NCBI GenBank assembly: GCA_003996215.1
Contig: QJPP01003465.1
Coordinates: 1 to 64,000, forward strand
DNA length: 64,000 nt
Reading direction: 5' to 3'
Source of the DNA: Jaltomata sinuosa
Lineage: Eukaryota > Streptophyta > Magnoliopsida > Solanales > Solanaceae
Each line of letters starts with the position of its first letter. The first letter of the stretch is position 1. This document shows positions 45,509 through 58,150 of the stretch, in pieces. A program made the position numbers and the translations under genes. The notes below the pieces were generated by a model, which was not told where the DNA came from, ran no database searches, and saw only the letters and a program-made list of their open reading frames with translations.

Positions 45509-48484
45509 TGTCATGACCCAATTTCTCGGTCATGATGGCACCTACAATCCTCCAGTAGGTGAACCAATCCCCTTAGCCCGAAATGGTTAGTAATGTGCTA
45601 CTATCTATCAGAAAGCAGAAGAAAACTTAACATAAGTAGAAGCAAGGGATACAGATTAAGAAAAGAAACAACATGAATTAAACAGAAGCTAAAACCAACC
45701 CAAAACTTGGTATCGTAGTATATGAGCCGGACTAAGTATAAGGAGTATAAGGGACCAAAAATAATATATGCAAATTTATCTGTGAATTACAAAAGAGTAC
45801 ATGATACAAGGATGAGATAATTAGCTAAACATTGGTCTTTAGGAGCTCACCCTCAGTCTTGAATGGCTCAAAACACCTTGCAGGAGGCAGCACGGTCAGC
45901 GGGGAGAACTCATACGCAGATCTGCACCAAAAGATGTAGAAGTGTAGTATGAGCACCAATTGCAAAGCAACGGGTAACCAGTAGGTATCATAGGCTGAGT
46001 GGGTACATATAATATATAAAATAAATAATATAGCAGAAAAGAAACATGTAGTCACAGAGACAACGAACAAGCATATGGAAGCTAGCACAAAAGGATACAA
46101 GGCAAAAACAACCATGCTAGGCTAGCTAATAGAAATATATATCTCACAGACATAGGTGAAGGAAGGAAAGGAATGCACTTGGTGTCCATGCAATAAAAAT
46201 ATATATGGAGAGAGTTAAAGAAGAAGGCGATATACACACTTGAAAAAAAAATTAAAACCAAGTCATGCTAGTAACACCATAATCAGGAGCAATATCGCGA
46301 TAGAATAATAATAAATAGAAGTCTACCTATAGTCCCAGGGGTGACCATAGACCCGAGGAACACATACAATTGAAAACAAATCCTCCGGCATCCCATACTA
46401 CTAGAGCGTACACTGAGCAAACAACAAACAAGGGTGGATCCAAACACAATATGCATGATATGATATGATATGTTGAAACCAAGTGATAGTGGTGTCATAT
46501 GTTTCACCCTCCGATACCTAAAATTCCCAATAGAGGTAGGGTTCATGTAAGGGATTCCCCCGAGTACCTCAACTCTACCATACACCCATCCTCCGATCAC
46601 CCTCGGCCTGTAGCTCTTGATCCAAAATGGCATGGTCCATGGATGACTATTCATAGACCATACTACAACTCAAGCCTCGATATAATAGTCTGGAGTGCAA
46701 CCGAATCCAAACTAGTAACCAAATCTCGAGAATGCATGCCTAGAGTCTATCCATGTCTAACTCAGTGAAATAAGTCTCAAAAATCCTATGAAGGGTGCCC
46801 GGACATAACCAGGTCTAAAATAGTAGTAAAGCCAGTTTGCTGCTCAGTCCGACCGAGGCTAGTATAAGTATGAAAATAGTTGTAAAATCATCCTTTTTAA
46901 GTCTTAGTTACCCCAAGAAGATCTATGAATACAATTCTAAACCTTTTATTACTATTTTTACCAAAAATGGGACCTCGGTCCATGCAAGGTTTAGAAAGCC
47001 AACAATAGTAGGCCCTAAGCCAAAACTGTAGTAAAACATGTTAAAAACCTCTTGGTATGCATGATAATGGCATGCTCAATCACAAATAGTAGCCCAATGG
47101 CTCACAATCAACCTATCAGCCCTGCATAGGCTCCAATCGCTCTACAGCACACATAGAAAGTTCTACAATGAATATCAATGTCCGGGACTCACGGACATTC
47201 CCAAATAACCCACCATCTATGGTACAAAGTCAAAAACAAGTCCACACAGTACCACAAGGGTGATATTATCAACTACAATGAATACGACAATCAATGGAGG
47301 AAAAATAAAATGGACAGCAAGAAGCGGACAAGGTCTGGGGTACCAAGCTAGCAAACCCAACCCAAGGATGTTAATTAGTAGAATTATATCCTATATATGC
47401 GAAGTCTAAAAGAGTTAAACTATAACCTACCTGTCATCCGATGACAAGCTACTAGGACGACGATGTCCAAGCCCGAATCGCTCAGAGAAGCTCTGAAATA
47501 AAATCAAACTCGAATTCGGGCTTGAATAACTTGACGTAGATAATTGATTTTCTTTTAGGGATCAAATGTGATACTAAAATATTTTCCTACTAGGATCTTG
47601 TTTTGTAAAAACACATGTAAAAATGAACACATGTTGAACCATCTATAAAAAAATGAAAACAAAATTAATGGAACTTGAAACATACATGTATATATAGAGG
47701 TTACTACCGACTTGAGTTAAATATACTTACAACATATATATTATTTAATAAATTTTCTAAGTGATCAAAGTAGTAGGTGCAATGAGTGTAAAAACATTGT
47801 TTCCCTCTTCTCAACATGCCATGTGGAGGTGGGATAATAGGCCACCACTCACTATTTTTATTCCATTATATAAAAACTCAGATATTGCATAGGTGTGTGG
47901 TAAAACGTATATAACTTTTTGAATATATCATAATTAATAGATAATTATTTTAAGTAAAGCCTACCATATATAATAATAATTTTCAACATAACTAAACTTA
48001 CTATCTCCGTTAAAATATTAATAACTTGTAAAACTCTTGTAAAATAAATACATACACAAATATATCATAACAAAAGAATTTTTCATAAATATTTAAAACA
48101 TTTTAAGAAGGCAGTAAAAATATAACTTTTTATCAAATTCAATATTCAAATCAAATACGTGCGATGTTAATAAAATTCTCAATTTCAGGCTCGGAAGCCT
48201 TTCCTACGGAATAAAGGTTAAGGTCATACGACACCTCAAATTAGGATCGATCTGCTCACAAGGTCAGTTGAGGTCATACGATCACAAATCAATGTCGCAT
48301 GATTTCGATAACTCATCTCTTGAGACTCAGCTCTAAATAGGGAAAGGTCCATAAAGACCAAATGAACGGCCAGGGCAGCAAACTACCAATCCCAGCAAGC
48401 CATAAGTGACTTAGGGCTGCTACAGGAAAGCTCTAACAGTACAAGGAAAGCATAAACGCAGGAAAAACTGGAAGGGTCATTACA
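45509..48484 (-). mobile_element. Solo LTR of a Tekay-type element, minus strand, nested in T1's 5' LTR
   Basis: 2976 bp. On the minus strand it begins TGTAATGACCCTTCCAGT (48484) and ends GGTCATGACA (45509). Flanked by CCTTG (45504-45508) and CCTCG (48485-48489). The uninterrupted 3' LTR reads CATGGCCTCGAGGG at this point, so the insertion site and duplication are clear. No internal region. It is the same subfamily as the first element's LTR at 2430-5000. Confidence 0.92.
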
Positions 48485-48639
48485 CCTCGAGGGTCCATTT
48501 TTGGTATAAATAATGATAAAATGAGATTTGGTATTGACTGGTGGATTGTCTCGAAATAAAAGTGGTACTATGTAAATTTTCTCACTAGTTTTCTTACTGA
48601 TACTAGACTCAGCTATGCCAGAGTGCTAGACATGTTTTA

Positions 48640-48790
48640 TGATAGTTTTAGACCCGAATACGCTCTAGGCACCCTTTGCGAGGGTTATTGAGGCTTTATT
48701 ACTGATTTTAGACCCGGATATACTTTGAGCACTATTAAGAGGGTCTTTGTGATTACTACTACTATTTTAGACCGTGTTCAATGTACTATG
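48640..48790 (+). repeat. ~60-bp minisatellite-like repeat in the T1 LTR
   Basis: About 2.5 units each with TTTTAGACC(C)GGATA...GGCACCCTT(T)G(A)GAGGGT; repeated at 54290-54440 in the 3' LTR. Confidence 0.65.
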
Positions 48791-50273
48791 AGATTCCGAG
48801 TATTGATATATATATTGAGATTCGTGACCATGGATGGACCCTATCGTTCCTGGGAAACTCGCTACAGGCCGATACATGTGCTAGGACAAGGGATGTATGG
48901 TAGAGTAGAGGTACACGAGCAGTGTCCTTCTATGGGTCCTGCATCTATTAGGCCTTTGGGGTACCAGAGGGGGAACATACGGGTTACTATCACACAAGAT
49001 TCATCATATCATCTTCATGCATATTGTATTCTGGTTCCACCATTGTTTGTTGTGTGCTTAGTGTACGCTCCAGTTGTATGGGTGGCTGGAGGATTTGTTT
49101 TCACCTGATTGTGTTCCTCAGTTGTATGGGCGACCATTGGGACTGTAGGTAGATTATATTACTCCTTTAATTTTATAGATCTTGTTTTTGACCTTTGGTA
49201 CAAGTTGGATTAGTGGTTTTTAGCTTGTTAAGGCCCTGGTTTATTCAGACTGAGATTATTGAGGGGCTATTGGGTCCTATATTATTGAGGCTCTATCTGT
49301 GTAGCCTTCTGAGTGATTGTGGGGTAACAAATTTTGTTCTTATCATGGTTTTTAATTAGCGGATCTTGGTACTTGTTGTTTAGTCATTCCATCCTAGCTT
49401 TTACTTAAGAGATTGTTTTACGTCTATTCTTATCTTGAAAATGATGTCTTAAGCATGGTTCTGTTAGTATATGGTTTCTAGTTCTATTGTTGAATTGCTT
49501 TCCTTCTTTCCTTTTTACGTGAGGTTACCGGTATACTGCCCATATCATTAAACTCTTTTTTTTATGTTTACTTATGTTGCAAGGATCCCAGGTGCATCCT
49601 TTTTCCTTCTTAAACCTGGGTTTCTATGTATGTATATCTTCTATGCTAGAACATTCTACTTGGAACTCTTGGTTGATTTATCTTTGTGCTAGTTTCCTTG
49701 CGCTTACTCTTTGCCTATGCGGCTGTTTCCTTATTATCTGCTTATTATTGCTTTTATATTTAATATAAGCACAGTCAGTCTATGTGCCTACTGGGTACCC
49801 GTTGCTTAGCAATAGGTGCCCATACTATACTTATGCATCTTTGTAGTGCAAACATTAGTGTGAGCTTTTGCCATTGATCGCATAAAGACTCGTGTATCTT
49901 CTGGATATTCGAGACTAGGGTGAGTGCCTGACGACTGGGGCTTGACTGCATCTCATCTTTTGTATTGTTACTCTTTATGTATTCAGAGACAGTTGTGTAG
50001 TCTAGTTTGATACTTCTAGCATTTGTATTCTATTTAGAAGCTCTTGTACTATCATTACCAAGTCTTGGGGTTGGCTAGTTTCCTTGTATATATACGATCG
50101 GGTTGTTTGCTTTTTCTTTATTTCTGTCTTATTTTTCATTCACTTATTTCAACTTATCATTCATATTCATTAGGTAGTATCCCATTACTAACCATTTTGG
50201 GCTACAGGAATTGGTTTGCCTACTGAGAGGTTGTAGGTGTCATCATGACCTGAGAAACTAGGTCATGATAGCT

Positions 50274-50285
50274 TGGTATCAGAGC
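50274..50285 (+). other. T1 primer-binding site (tRNA-iMet type)
   Basis: TGGTATCAGAGC three bases after the 5' LTR, the standard plant tRNA-iMet match. Confidence 0.9.
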
Positions 50286-50477
50286 TCTAAGTTCACCGGT
50301 GTCATGATATAGAAGCAAGTGTCTATTTAAAGTCTCACAGATCAGTTCAATAACATCCGTATTTTATCTGCGGGAGGCTACAGGGCATTGTTAGGAAAAT
50401 TTTCATCTTCTTGGCTCCTTATCGTGCGTTCCTGGCTTTATTGACTCCTAAACTTTGGTTGTTTTCTTATTTCACAG

Positions 50478-52180
50478 ATGCCTAAGATGAGTTCATCAGT
50501 GGGTGATGTCGAGGCTTCTGTGCTTGTTACTTCAGTACTTTCATCAGTGCCAGGACATCAGAGTTAGAGTTTACCACATCAGATAAGGGGAGTGGGACCA
50601 TTCCAGTTACATCAGATGGGTCGTGGAAGTTTCCCTTTGATTGCAGCATCCTTGAGCCGGAAGGCAGTGGGTGGGGGCAACTTAACTTCTATATTTTCAT
50701 TTTTAAGCAGTAGCTAGTCTTGGACATCCATCCCTTGGATAACCATTGGATTGGGATGGACATTCCAGATCTCGATGGTGCTCTTAGCAAGAATGAGGTC
50801 CATTCTACCTTTGTGGGATAGATTCGGTGGCATAAGTTTGAGAATCAGCGGTGGTGTCTTATGTGTGATCAGGTTGTGTAGGTTAAGACTACCGAGTCTA
50901 TTTTGTGTTCTAATGGTACTTTGAGACTGATGGTCGCCTTTGTTTGCCGAGAGATTAGAAAATTTTCTTAGTTGCTTCTTCAAGGGATTGTCTTTATGTA
51001 GTATTATAGTATTAGTTAGACTTGGCCAGTATGGACTAGTAGTTCAGTATGTTGCATGCTTCAAAGTTGATGGTTTTGTGTGCTGATGTAATAGAGCGGT
51101 TGACTCGAGCTAAAGAGAGGTGTTGATGGGTTATGCAAATTTCTATAGCTAGATGGTGACCTTGGACCCCTTGAACCTTTTTCTTTGTTTACGGGGTGCT
51201 CTGACTTGATATTCATGGCATGGCAGACTTCTTCTTTAGGTGTCACTAGTAGGATGATTTCAAATCCAAATGGTGTTCGGGTATTAGAATAGGCTTACCA
51301 CACTTCTTGCAGGGTCTTGGTTTTGGTTTGGGTATGTCGGGCAGGTTGCCCTGGTTCATTTTCTTTCAATTGACTCAAACTTTGCACAGTTCAGCGAGTT
51401 CGACTTGGTTCACAATTTGAAAATTTCTCCATTGATAAAAGGTGTTCATGCGTGCCTTTCCTAACCCTGGCATGCAAACATCAGTCGGGTTCAAATGGGT
51501 TTTTAAGTTTGGTTCAGTTATTGAGTTTGATGTTAGCAAAAGTGTTTTTTTATTGGTTGATGACTAGTCGGGACAGGTAACTCTATTTTTCAATGATATG
51601 CTACGGGTTCTTGTCTTGGATGGAAAAGGCTATTAGACTATAGCTTGGCTTGGAAAGAGTTTGATTAAACAGGATGACTTTGTTTATGGTGGAGTGTAAG
51701 CAGGAACAATGGATCTCTGGTGTGTTAGTTTATATTTTGAGAGTGGCTTAATTGTTTGGCTTATACGAAACATCTTATTTGTGGTACAAAAGGTCTCAGT
51801 TCAGAATAAAAGGGTTTTGCAGATCAGCGGGTTCATGAGTTAGAGTTTTGGGTTGATGGTTTTCTTAGTGTACTTGGTTGTGGTTTTGAGGATTCAAGTT
51901 TTGTGTGTTGATTGCCTTGGTTCTCTAGTTTTGTTGTTGGGTCAGTGCTTTCCGATTGAGATTCTTGAGGTTCAGTTTGGGTTGGCAGATCTTTGGTGTT
52001 ATGTAATTAAGGGTTGGAATCTAGCTTGGCTAGTAAGGAGTTAAGGCTTAGTTGCTTCCATTGGTTCTATTCTGTTCGGTGTCGTCCGATCATTGAGGCT
52101 ACCCAGGTTGTCCAAGAGAGTAGTGCGGGATTTGTATCCGCTGTTCTTAAGTCTCTAGTGTTTTCTTCCTTCCAGACTTT
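50478..52180 (+). pseudogene. T1 interior: fused remnants of gag start and pol
   Basis: ATG 50478 opens a short gag-like frame (MPKMSSSVGDVEASV) that ends after 29 codons. Soon after, LSRKAVGGGNLTSI (about 50651) matches the RNase H/integrase junction of the first element (LSQKAVSMGSLASL at 848), and text to about 50960 parallels 980-1160. So gag C-terminus, protease, RT and most of RNase H are deleted. The rest to 52180 is degenerate, ending in TTTGGGGACGAATG (52178-52191), the usual Gypsy pre-polypurine string. Confidence 0.7.
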
Positions 52181-52211
52181 TGGGGACGAATGTTTTTTTA
52201 GTAGTGGATGA

Positions 52212-55200
52212 TGTAATGACTCTTTCGGTCATTTATGCTTTTTTGCCTTTTTTTATACTGTTAGAGCTTGCCTGTAGCGGCCCCAAGTCGTTTATGGCTT
52301 GCTAGAACCAGTAGTTTTGTGCCCGGGCCATTTATTTGGTCTTTTTGGTTGTTTTTTGTTTTAGAGCTTCAAACTTTGGAAATCATTGACTTCAGTCAAC
52401 ATTCTTAGCTATAGTGCCCGGAATGAAATTCTGACAGTTCTGTTACATCCAGAGCATGTACTTTGATCTAGTGGGACCTTTTGTTGAGATCTGGGAGCTT
52501 TCCAACTTTAATTCTCTCTCGTTTTGTGTTTTTAGGCAAGTTGAGCTTGTTTGGTTGACTTTGGTGAACATTTGTAGAATACGGCCTCAAATGGAAATTC
52601 TGTCAGTGTTGTTAGCTCCAGAATATCGAGTTTAGGCTAGAGGGACATTTGGTTTGGGTCTCGAGGCTTCTAGACTTGATTTTGTCCCTTGGGTTCCATT
52701 TTGGGAATAGATGGCCTAAAAGTTGATTTTGGGCATGGGGCCTACATTTCCTTAAATCGAACTTCAATGGGATTTTTGTCAGTTTTATTGGATCTGGAAA
52801 ATCATTTCTAGATGAACAGATCATGTCATTTGTGTTTGCGGGATCCCAGATGTGTTCCCAAGGGTCTATCGAATTTAAATTCTTGCGGGCTAGGCTATTG
52901 GCAACTAGTTGCTGTCATAGGACCAGCATGGCCTTCTCCTACACATTGGCATGGCCGCCTAAACATAGGGCAAAGCTATGTCGCCCATCCGCTTGCCTTC
53001 GCCTATGCGGGCCTTGGCCGCCTACGCATAGGCCTAGGCCAGCCACCCCATTTTTGTGCTTCGCCTATACATGTGGCTGGCTGCCTATGCACAGGGCGTT
53101 GTAAGCTACCCCAAATATTAGCTTCTCTTAGGCGACACCTTGGCCGCGTTTGCATAGGCCTAGGCTTTCCGTTTTGAAATTTCTTTCTTCTCTCTTTCTT
53201 CTCATTTCAAAGTCCAATTCCGACTCCACCATTGTTTTAAACTCTCAAAGCTCACCTTGCTCTACTTCTGGTCACTAATTTCTTGGGTTGAATTCTCCAT
53301 TGATTCGTGAGCTATTTTCAATCATTAATTAGGTAAGTCTTCTTGTTAAATTCTGATTTTCATTCTTTAAAATTTCCTCTATGTTTCCTTGATGGGTGGG
53401 TTGTTTTGGAGCACCATTTGTTGTCCTTTTCCACTTAAATTTTGAGCATGTGCTCCCAGATTGTAAGGAACACATGGGTGTTTTTTGTTCCAGTTTTGGG
53501 TTGTGAGGCCCACGAGCCTATTTGTGACCCAAATTTTGACCTGGTTATGTTTATCAAATTATGGGCATTGTTGGTTTTGTTTTAACGCATAGATTATTAT
53601 TTAGATAGTGTTTTCACGATTTGGAGCTTCCCCGAGCAGTTCAAGCTTGGACGATGTCGTCCCCACAGCTAGTCATTGGATGACAGGAAGGTTATGGTTT
53701 CCCTTATCTAGACTCTGTGTATATAGACTATAAATTCACTTATTAGTGTCCCATTTGTGGGTTGTTAGAGGTTGCTACCACCGACCTTGTCCGCCTTTCT
53801 GTCCATTTATTTCATACATTATTTGTAGTATTTGTTGTAGCCTTGAAATTTCACGCTTGTGGCCTCGTGTTGCCGTTGTTTATGACTTTGGACCATAGAC
53901 GGTGGGATATTTAGGAATGTCCATGAGTCTCAGACATCGTGACCTTATTTTAGGCTGGCTATCTATTCTGTATAGCTGCTTAGGTCTGTGCAGAGCCGAT
54001 AAGAATGTTTGTGATCCATTTTTGGGCTAATCTATTATTTGCGAGCATATCATTCATGAAAAAGGATTTATGCATATTTTACTACTATTTTTGCTTCAGG
54101 CTTACTATCACCAGTTTTTCTAAACTTACATGGCCTCGAGGGCCCATTTTCGATATAAGTGATGATAAAATGGGATTTGGTATTGACTGGTGGATTGTCT
54201 CTAGATAAAAGTGGTATTATGTTGATTTCTCGCTAGTTTTCTTACTGATACTAGACTCATCTATGCTGGGGTGCTAGACATGTTTTATGATGGTTTTAGA
54301 CCTGGATATGCTCTGGGCACCCTTTGAGAGGGTTATTGAGGCTTGATTACTAATTTTAGACCTGGATATACTTCGAGCACCCTTGAGAGGGTCTTTGGGA
54401 TTACTACTACTATTTTAGACTCGGTTCAATTTTGATCATATACTATGAGATTCTGAGTATTGAGATATATATTGAGATTTGTGTTTTGTATGTGGTCTAT
54501 GAGTAGACCTCCATGGACCCTGTTGTTTCTGGGCGACTGGCTAAGGGCTGATGCGTGTGTCAGGAAGAGGGGTGTACGTTTGAGTAGAGGTACACGGGTA
54601 GTGTCCTTCCATGGGTCCTACCTCTATTGGTCATTTGGGGTACCAGAGGGGGAACATACGGGTTACTATCACATCAGATTCATCATGTCATCTTCATGCA
54701 TATTGTGTTCTGGTTCCACCCTTGTTTGATGTGTCTCAGTGTACGCGCCGGTTGTATGTTCGCCTGGAGGTTTTATTTTCACTTGATTATGTTCCTCAGT
54801 TGTATGGGCGGCAGTTGGGATTGTAGGTAGATTATATTACTCTTTTCATTTTATAGAGCTTGTTTATGACCTTCAGTACCGGTTGGATTAGTGGGTTTTA
54901 GCCTGTTGAGGCCCTGGTTTATTCGGACTAAGATTATTGAAAGGCTAGTGGGTCCTATATTATGGAGGCTCTATCTGTGTAGCCTTCTGAGCGGTTGTGG
55001 GGTAGCAAATTCTATTCTTATCCTTTTTTTTATTAGAGAATCTCGGTACTTGTGGTTTAGTCATTCCATCCTAGGCTTTTACTTAAGAGATTATTTTACG
55101 TCTATTCTTAAATTGAAAATGATGTCTTAAGCATGTTTCTCTTAGTATATAGCTTCTAGTTCGATTATTGAATTGTTTTCCTTCTTTCCCTTTTACTTGA

Positions 55201-55943
55201 GGTTACCGGTATACCGCCCATATCTTTAAACTCTCTTTTTATCTATACACTATTGTTGAAAGGATCCCTGGTGTGTCCTTTTTTCACCTGTGTTTCTTTG
55301 TATGAATATCTTCGGTGCTAGCACGTTATACTTGTAACTCTTGGTTGATTTCTCTTTGTGCTAGTTTCCTTGCACTTTCTCTTTGCCTCTGTGAGTGTTT
55401 CCTTGTTATCTGGTTATTATTGTTTTTATATTTTATATGCGCTCAGTAGGCCGATAATGCCTACTGGGTACCCGTTGCTTAGAAATTGGTGCTCATACTG
55501 CACTTCTATATATTTTTGGTGCAGACATTAGTGTGAGCTTTCACCATTGATCGTGTGGAGATTCGTGCAGCTTCTGGATATTCGAGACTAGGGTGAGCGC
55601 CTGACGACCGGGGCTTGACCGCATCTCATCTTTTGTACTATTACTCTTTATGTATTCAGAGACAGTTGTGTAATCTATTTTGATACTTCTAGCATTTGTA
55701 TTTTATTTAGAAGCTCATGTACTATCGTTACCAAGTCTTGGGGTTGGTGTAGTTTCCTTGTATATTTATGATCGGATTGTTTGCTTTCGCTTTGTTTCTG
55801 TCTTATTTTGCTTCCGCTTATTTCAGCTTATCATGCTTATTCGTTAGGTAGTATCCCATTACTGACCATTCCAGACTACGAGAATTAGTTCGCCTACTGG
55901 GGGTTGTAGGTGCCATAATAAACTGAGAAATCGGATCATGACA
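52212..55943 (+). repeat. T1 3' LTR
   Basis: 3732 bp from TGTAATGACTCTTTCGG to GGATCATGACA, preceded by the degenerate purine tract AGTAGTGGATGA. Matches the split 5' LTR with visible divergence, so the insertion is not recent. Confidence 0.92.
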
Positions 55944-56733
55944 TGAGCACGGTGGAGGTGTTACATCATTATAGTGCAATCATGGAAAGTAACTTGACCT
56001 CAAAGAGAGAAGACCCTGAAACCTTTACCATTCCTTGAACTATTTGGGTGTACTTGTTCAACAAGGCTTTATGCGACCTTGGGGATAGCATCAATTTGAT
56101 GCCCCTTATGATTTTCAAGAAGATGGGATTGGGATATCCCAAGTTGACTCTAATGAGGCTATTGATGGCATATAGGTTGATAAAATTCTCGATCAGTATT
56201 CTCTTTGATGTATTGGTAAAGGTAGACAAATTCATACTCCTGGTAGATTTCGTGGTTTTGGATTGCGAGATAGACTTGGAGGTGTCTATCATTTTAGGAT
56301 GCCCATTTTTAGCCACCGGATGAGCTCTCGTAGATGTTGAGTTTGGAGAACTCAAATTTTGGTTTGGAAGCAAAGAAGTAACGTTTAATGTTTATCAACC
56401 ATTGAAGCCCTCAGATGAATATCAGATTTTATCTGTGATTGCCATCAAGGATGAACTTGTTTAAAATCCGTGTGAAGAAGAGATTGGAGAACAAAATAAG
56501 CCACTCATTCAATACGATGGCCGAGATAAGAGGGACCCCAAAGCTTTTATCATGCCTAAACCACTAAATTTTGTGGAAGTGTATATTGGTTCTGATGACT
56601 CCATCACTACTCACATCCAATGGGTTGAATGCTTGGCAAAGGGACAATTTGGTGACTATTTTGAAAAGACACATATAGAGCTTGGGATGGCATTATGCCA
56701 ATGATATTGGCATGGTCTCCAGACAAGAATTGA
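55944..56733 (+). pseudogene. P2 gag-protease, C-terminal part
   Basis: Resumes after T1. Protease: LFNKALCDLGDSINLMPL (about 56060; active site DLGD where most relatives have DLGA), RLLMAYRLIKFS, DCEIDLEVSIILGCPFLATG, then TGA at 56321-56323 in place of an arginine codon. Past it, ALVDVEFGELKFWFGSKEVTF continues. Further stops (TAA 56462) and decay follow, to ANDIGMVSRQ-like text and TGA 56731. Confidence 0.85.
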
Positions 56734-58150
56734 CCCTTGAGGTACTATCGTCGTATCGCAATGTAAAATCAAGCGCTTCTTGGGAGGCAACCCAAGTGTT
56801 TTTGATTTAATTACATCATTTTTTTGTTTTTATTCAATTGTTTTAAGAACACATGGATATTGAAAATTGGCTAAGTTCTAAAATGAACCCGGAATAGGAC
56901 CTACGAGTGACATGTTTATAAGTGGTGAATATCTCTTTCCTTATACTTTTGGTTATATTTCAGGGGCATGTTTTTGTTATATTTCAGGAGATTCTTATTC
57001 ATGCAGATGTTGTGGAGAAATTGGGACAAAAAGGAACAAAAGTAAGGCAAAATGGAGAAGAGCAACACTGAAGCTGCCAGGTCTACCGCTCTTGCACCCT
57101 TAGGGGATGCAACAGCAGCCCCGCAACTGCGAATGAAGATGCTGTACCGACGACTTGTATCCTACTTAGCTGAGAGCGCCCCTGCGCTTAGAATTTTGCC
57201 AAAGCGGTACTGCATATGCACTAAATCTGCCACCACAGTGGCCACGAACCTGCGGTGAATGTTCTGAAGGTGCGGCTAACGGGTTCCAGTCCGGCCCTAG
57301 TTGGTCATGTTTCACTTTTTGGGAACCCCAATCCATAAAAAGCACATCCCATTAGTTTTGGAAAGATATTCTGGAATATTCATCACTATTTATCAAACCA
57401 ATTCATCCTTAGCCTTAGAGTGAATAACCTTTGGCTATCTTAGAGAGCAAGTTCATCATCCAACACAATTCGAGTGAAAATTGGAAGCTTTTACTGTATA
57501 ATCTTTACTTCCTTTCTTAAACTTTTGCTTTGTATTGCTAAATTCATAGGTGTATTGGTTGATTTGAGATTTGAATATTGTGTTAGAGATAAACAATATT
57601 TGGTTTTGGTTTCTTATCTTGTTCTTTTACAATTTATTAATTACATTCTAGTTTATGAATTGGATCTTTGATTTTCAAATTAATCTTTTGCTTAAATTGA
57701 TTTTAAAGGGAGTGATTAACCCTCATACTTTCCCTTTTACCTTGATTTATCCTGAAAAAGTGAATTTAGGTGGGAAAAGGTTAATTGGCACTAACTTGAG
57801 GCTTTAAGCCCCATTTAAGGAATTGTCTAGAAATAGTGATTCTAGTGTTGCCATAATTGGAATAGCTATGTTAACACTTGGCTATCTTCGAGAGAACTAG
57901 TTGAGAAATATTTGCCAATGGTCGAGAGATATTGGTAGATAATTAGGATTCCGAGGCTTGTTTCATTTGACCCATAATTAATCTAGTAAGTAGTTGATAA
58001 ATTTGTAATGGATCGTATAGATTTGAAGTAATTCCCATCCCTAAATCTCCCTTGCGATTCTTGCGTTGGGAAGATTGGTCAATGTCGCACTTGCAATATC
58101 GTTCGTGTTTTTAAAAAACAAAACCCCCAATCTTTCTTATTTTTTTTTCT
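56734..58150. other. Unassigned; end of P2 then LTR-like sequence
   Basis: To about 56920 this is P2 noncoding DNA. After that the sequence changes: duplicated GTTATATTTCAGG (56952, 56974), a G/C-richer stretch at 57050-57290, then text resembling LTR ends of other Gypsy elements (TTAGGTGGGAAAAGGTTAA, CTTGGCTATCTTCGAGAGA near 57880). Short ORFs at 56912-57258 and 57474-57671 have no support. No termini identified. Confidence 0.45.

Larger units (their letters stand above)
43593..50270 (+). repeat. T1 5' LTR, interrupted by a solo LTR
   Basis: Starts TGTAATGACCCTTCCAG and ends GGTCATGATA next to the primer site. Without the nested insertion it is about 3.7 kb, like the 3' LTR. The pieces before 45509 and after 48489 match 52212-54135 and 54131-55943 respectively. 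Confidence 0.9.
43593..55943 (+). mobile_element. Element T1: Tekay-like Gypsy element with gutted interior, inserted in P2 gag
   Basis: 12,351 bp including a nested solo LTR. LTRs 43593-50270 (containing the 2.98-kb insertion) and 52212-55943. Flanks TGAGA (43588-43592) and TGAGC (55944-55948) make a 5-bp target duplication with one change; joining them restores the GTGATTGATGTGAG... text seen in P gag at 29109. Primer site for tRNA-iMet at 50274. The interior is only 1.94 kb and has no intact gene, so T1 must have moved with help or lost its genes after insertion. Confidence 0.9.
40164..56733 (+). mobile_element. Element P2: Athila-type element, sibling of P, split by T1
   Basis: 5' LTR 40164-41636, decayed primer site, gag from 41761, interrupted at 43592/55944 by T1, protease 56048 onward, ending at TGA 56731-56733 and the CTTCTTGGGAGGCAACCCAA string (56777-56796). 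Sequence similarity to P gag stops near 56920; ORF2 and the 3' LTR are not found, so the 3' half is lost. Left flank CTTAC. Confidence 0.8.

Noticed and set aside
45825..46654. Minus-strand ORFs of 96 and 123 codons
   Set aside because: Inside the solo LTR; not preserved in the homologous LTR at 2430-5000.
52812..53177. 121-codon ORF with many Cys, Pro and His
   Set aside because: Translation of the G/C-rich repeat array in the T1 3' LTR; the 5' LTR copy does not keep the frame.
56912..57258. Possible small host gene in a G/C-richer stretch
   Set aside because: Two short overlapping frames, no motif, and surrounding text looks like an LTR of yet another element.
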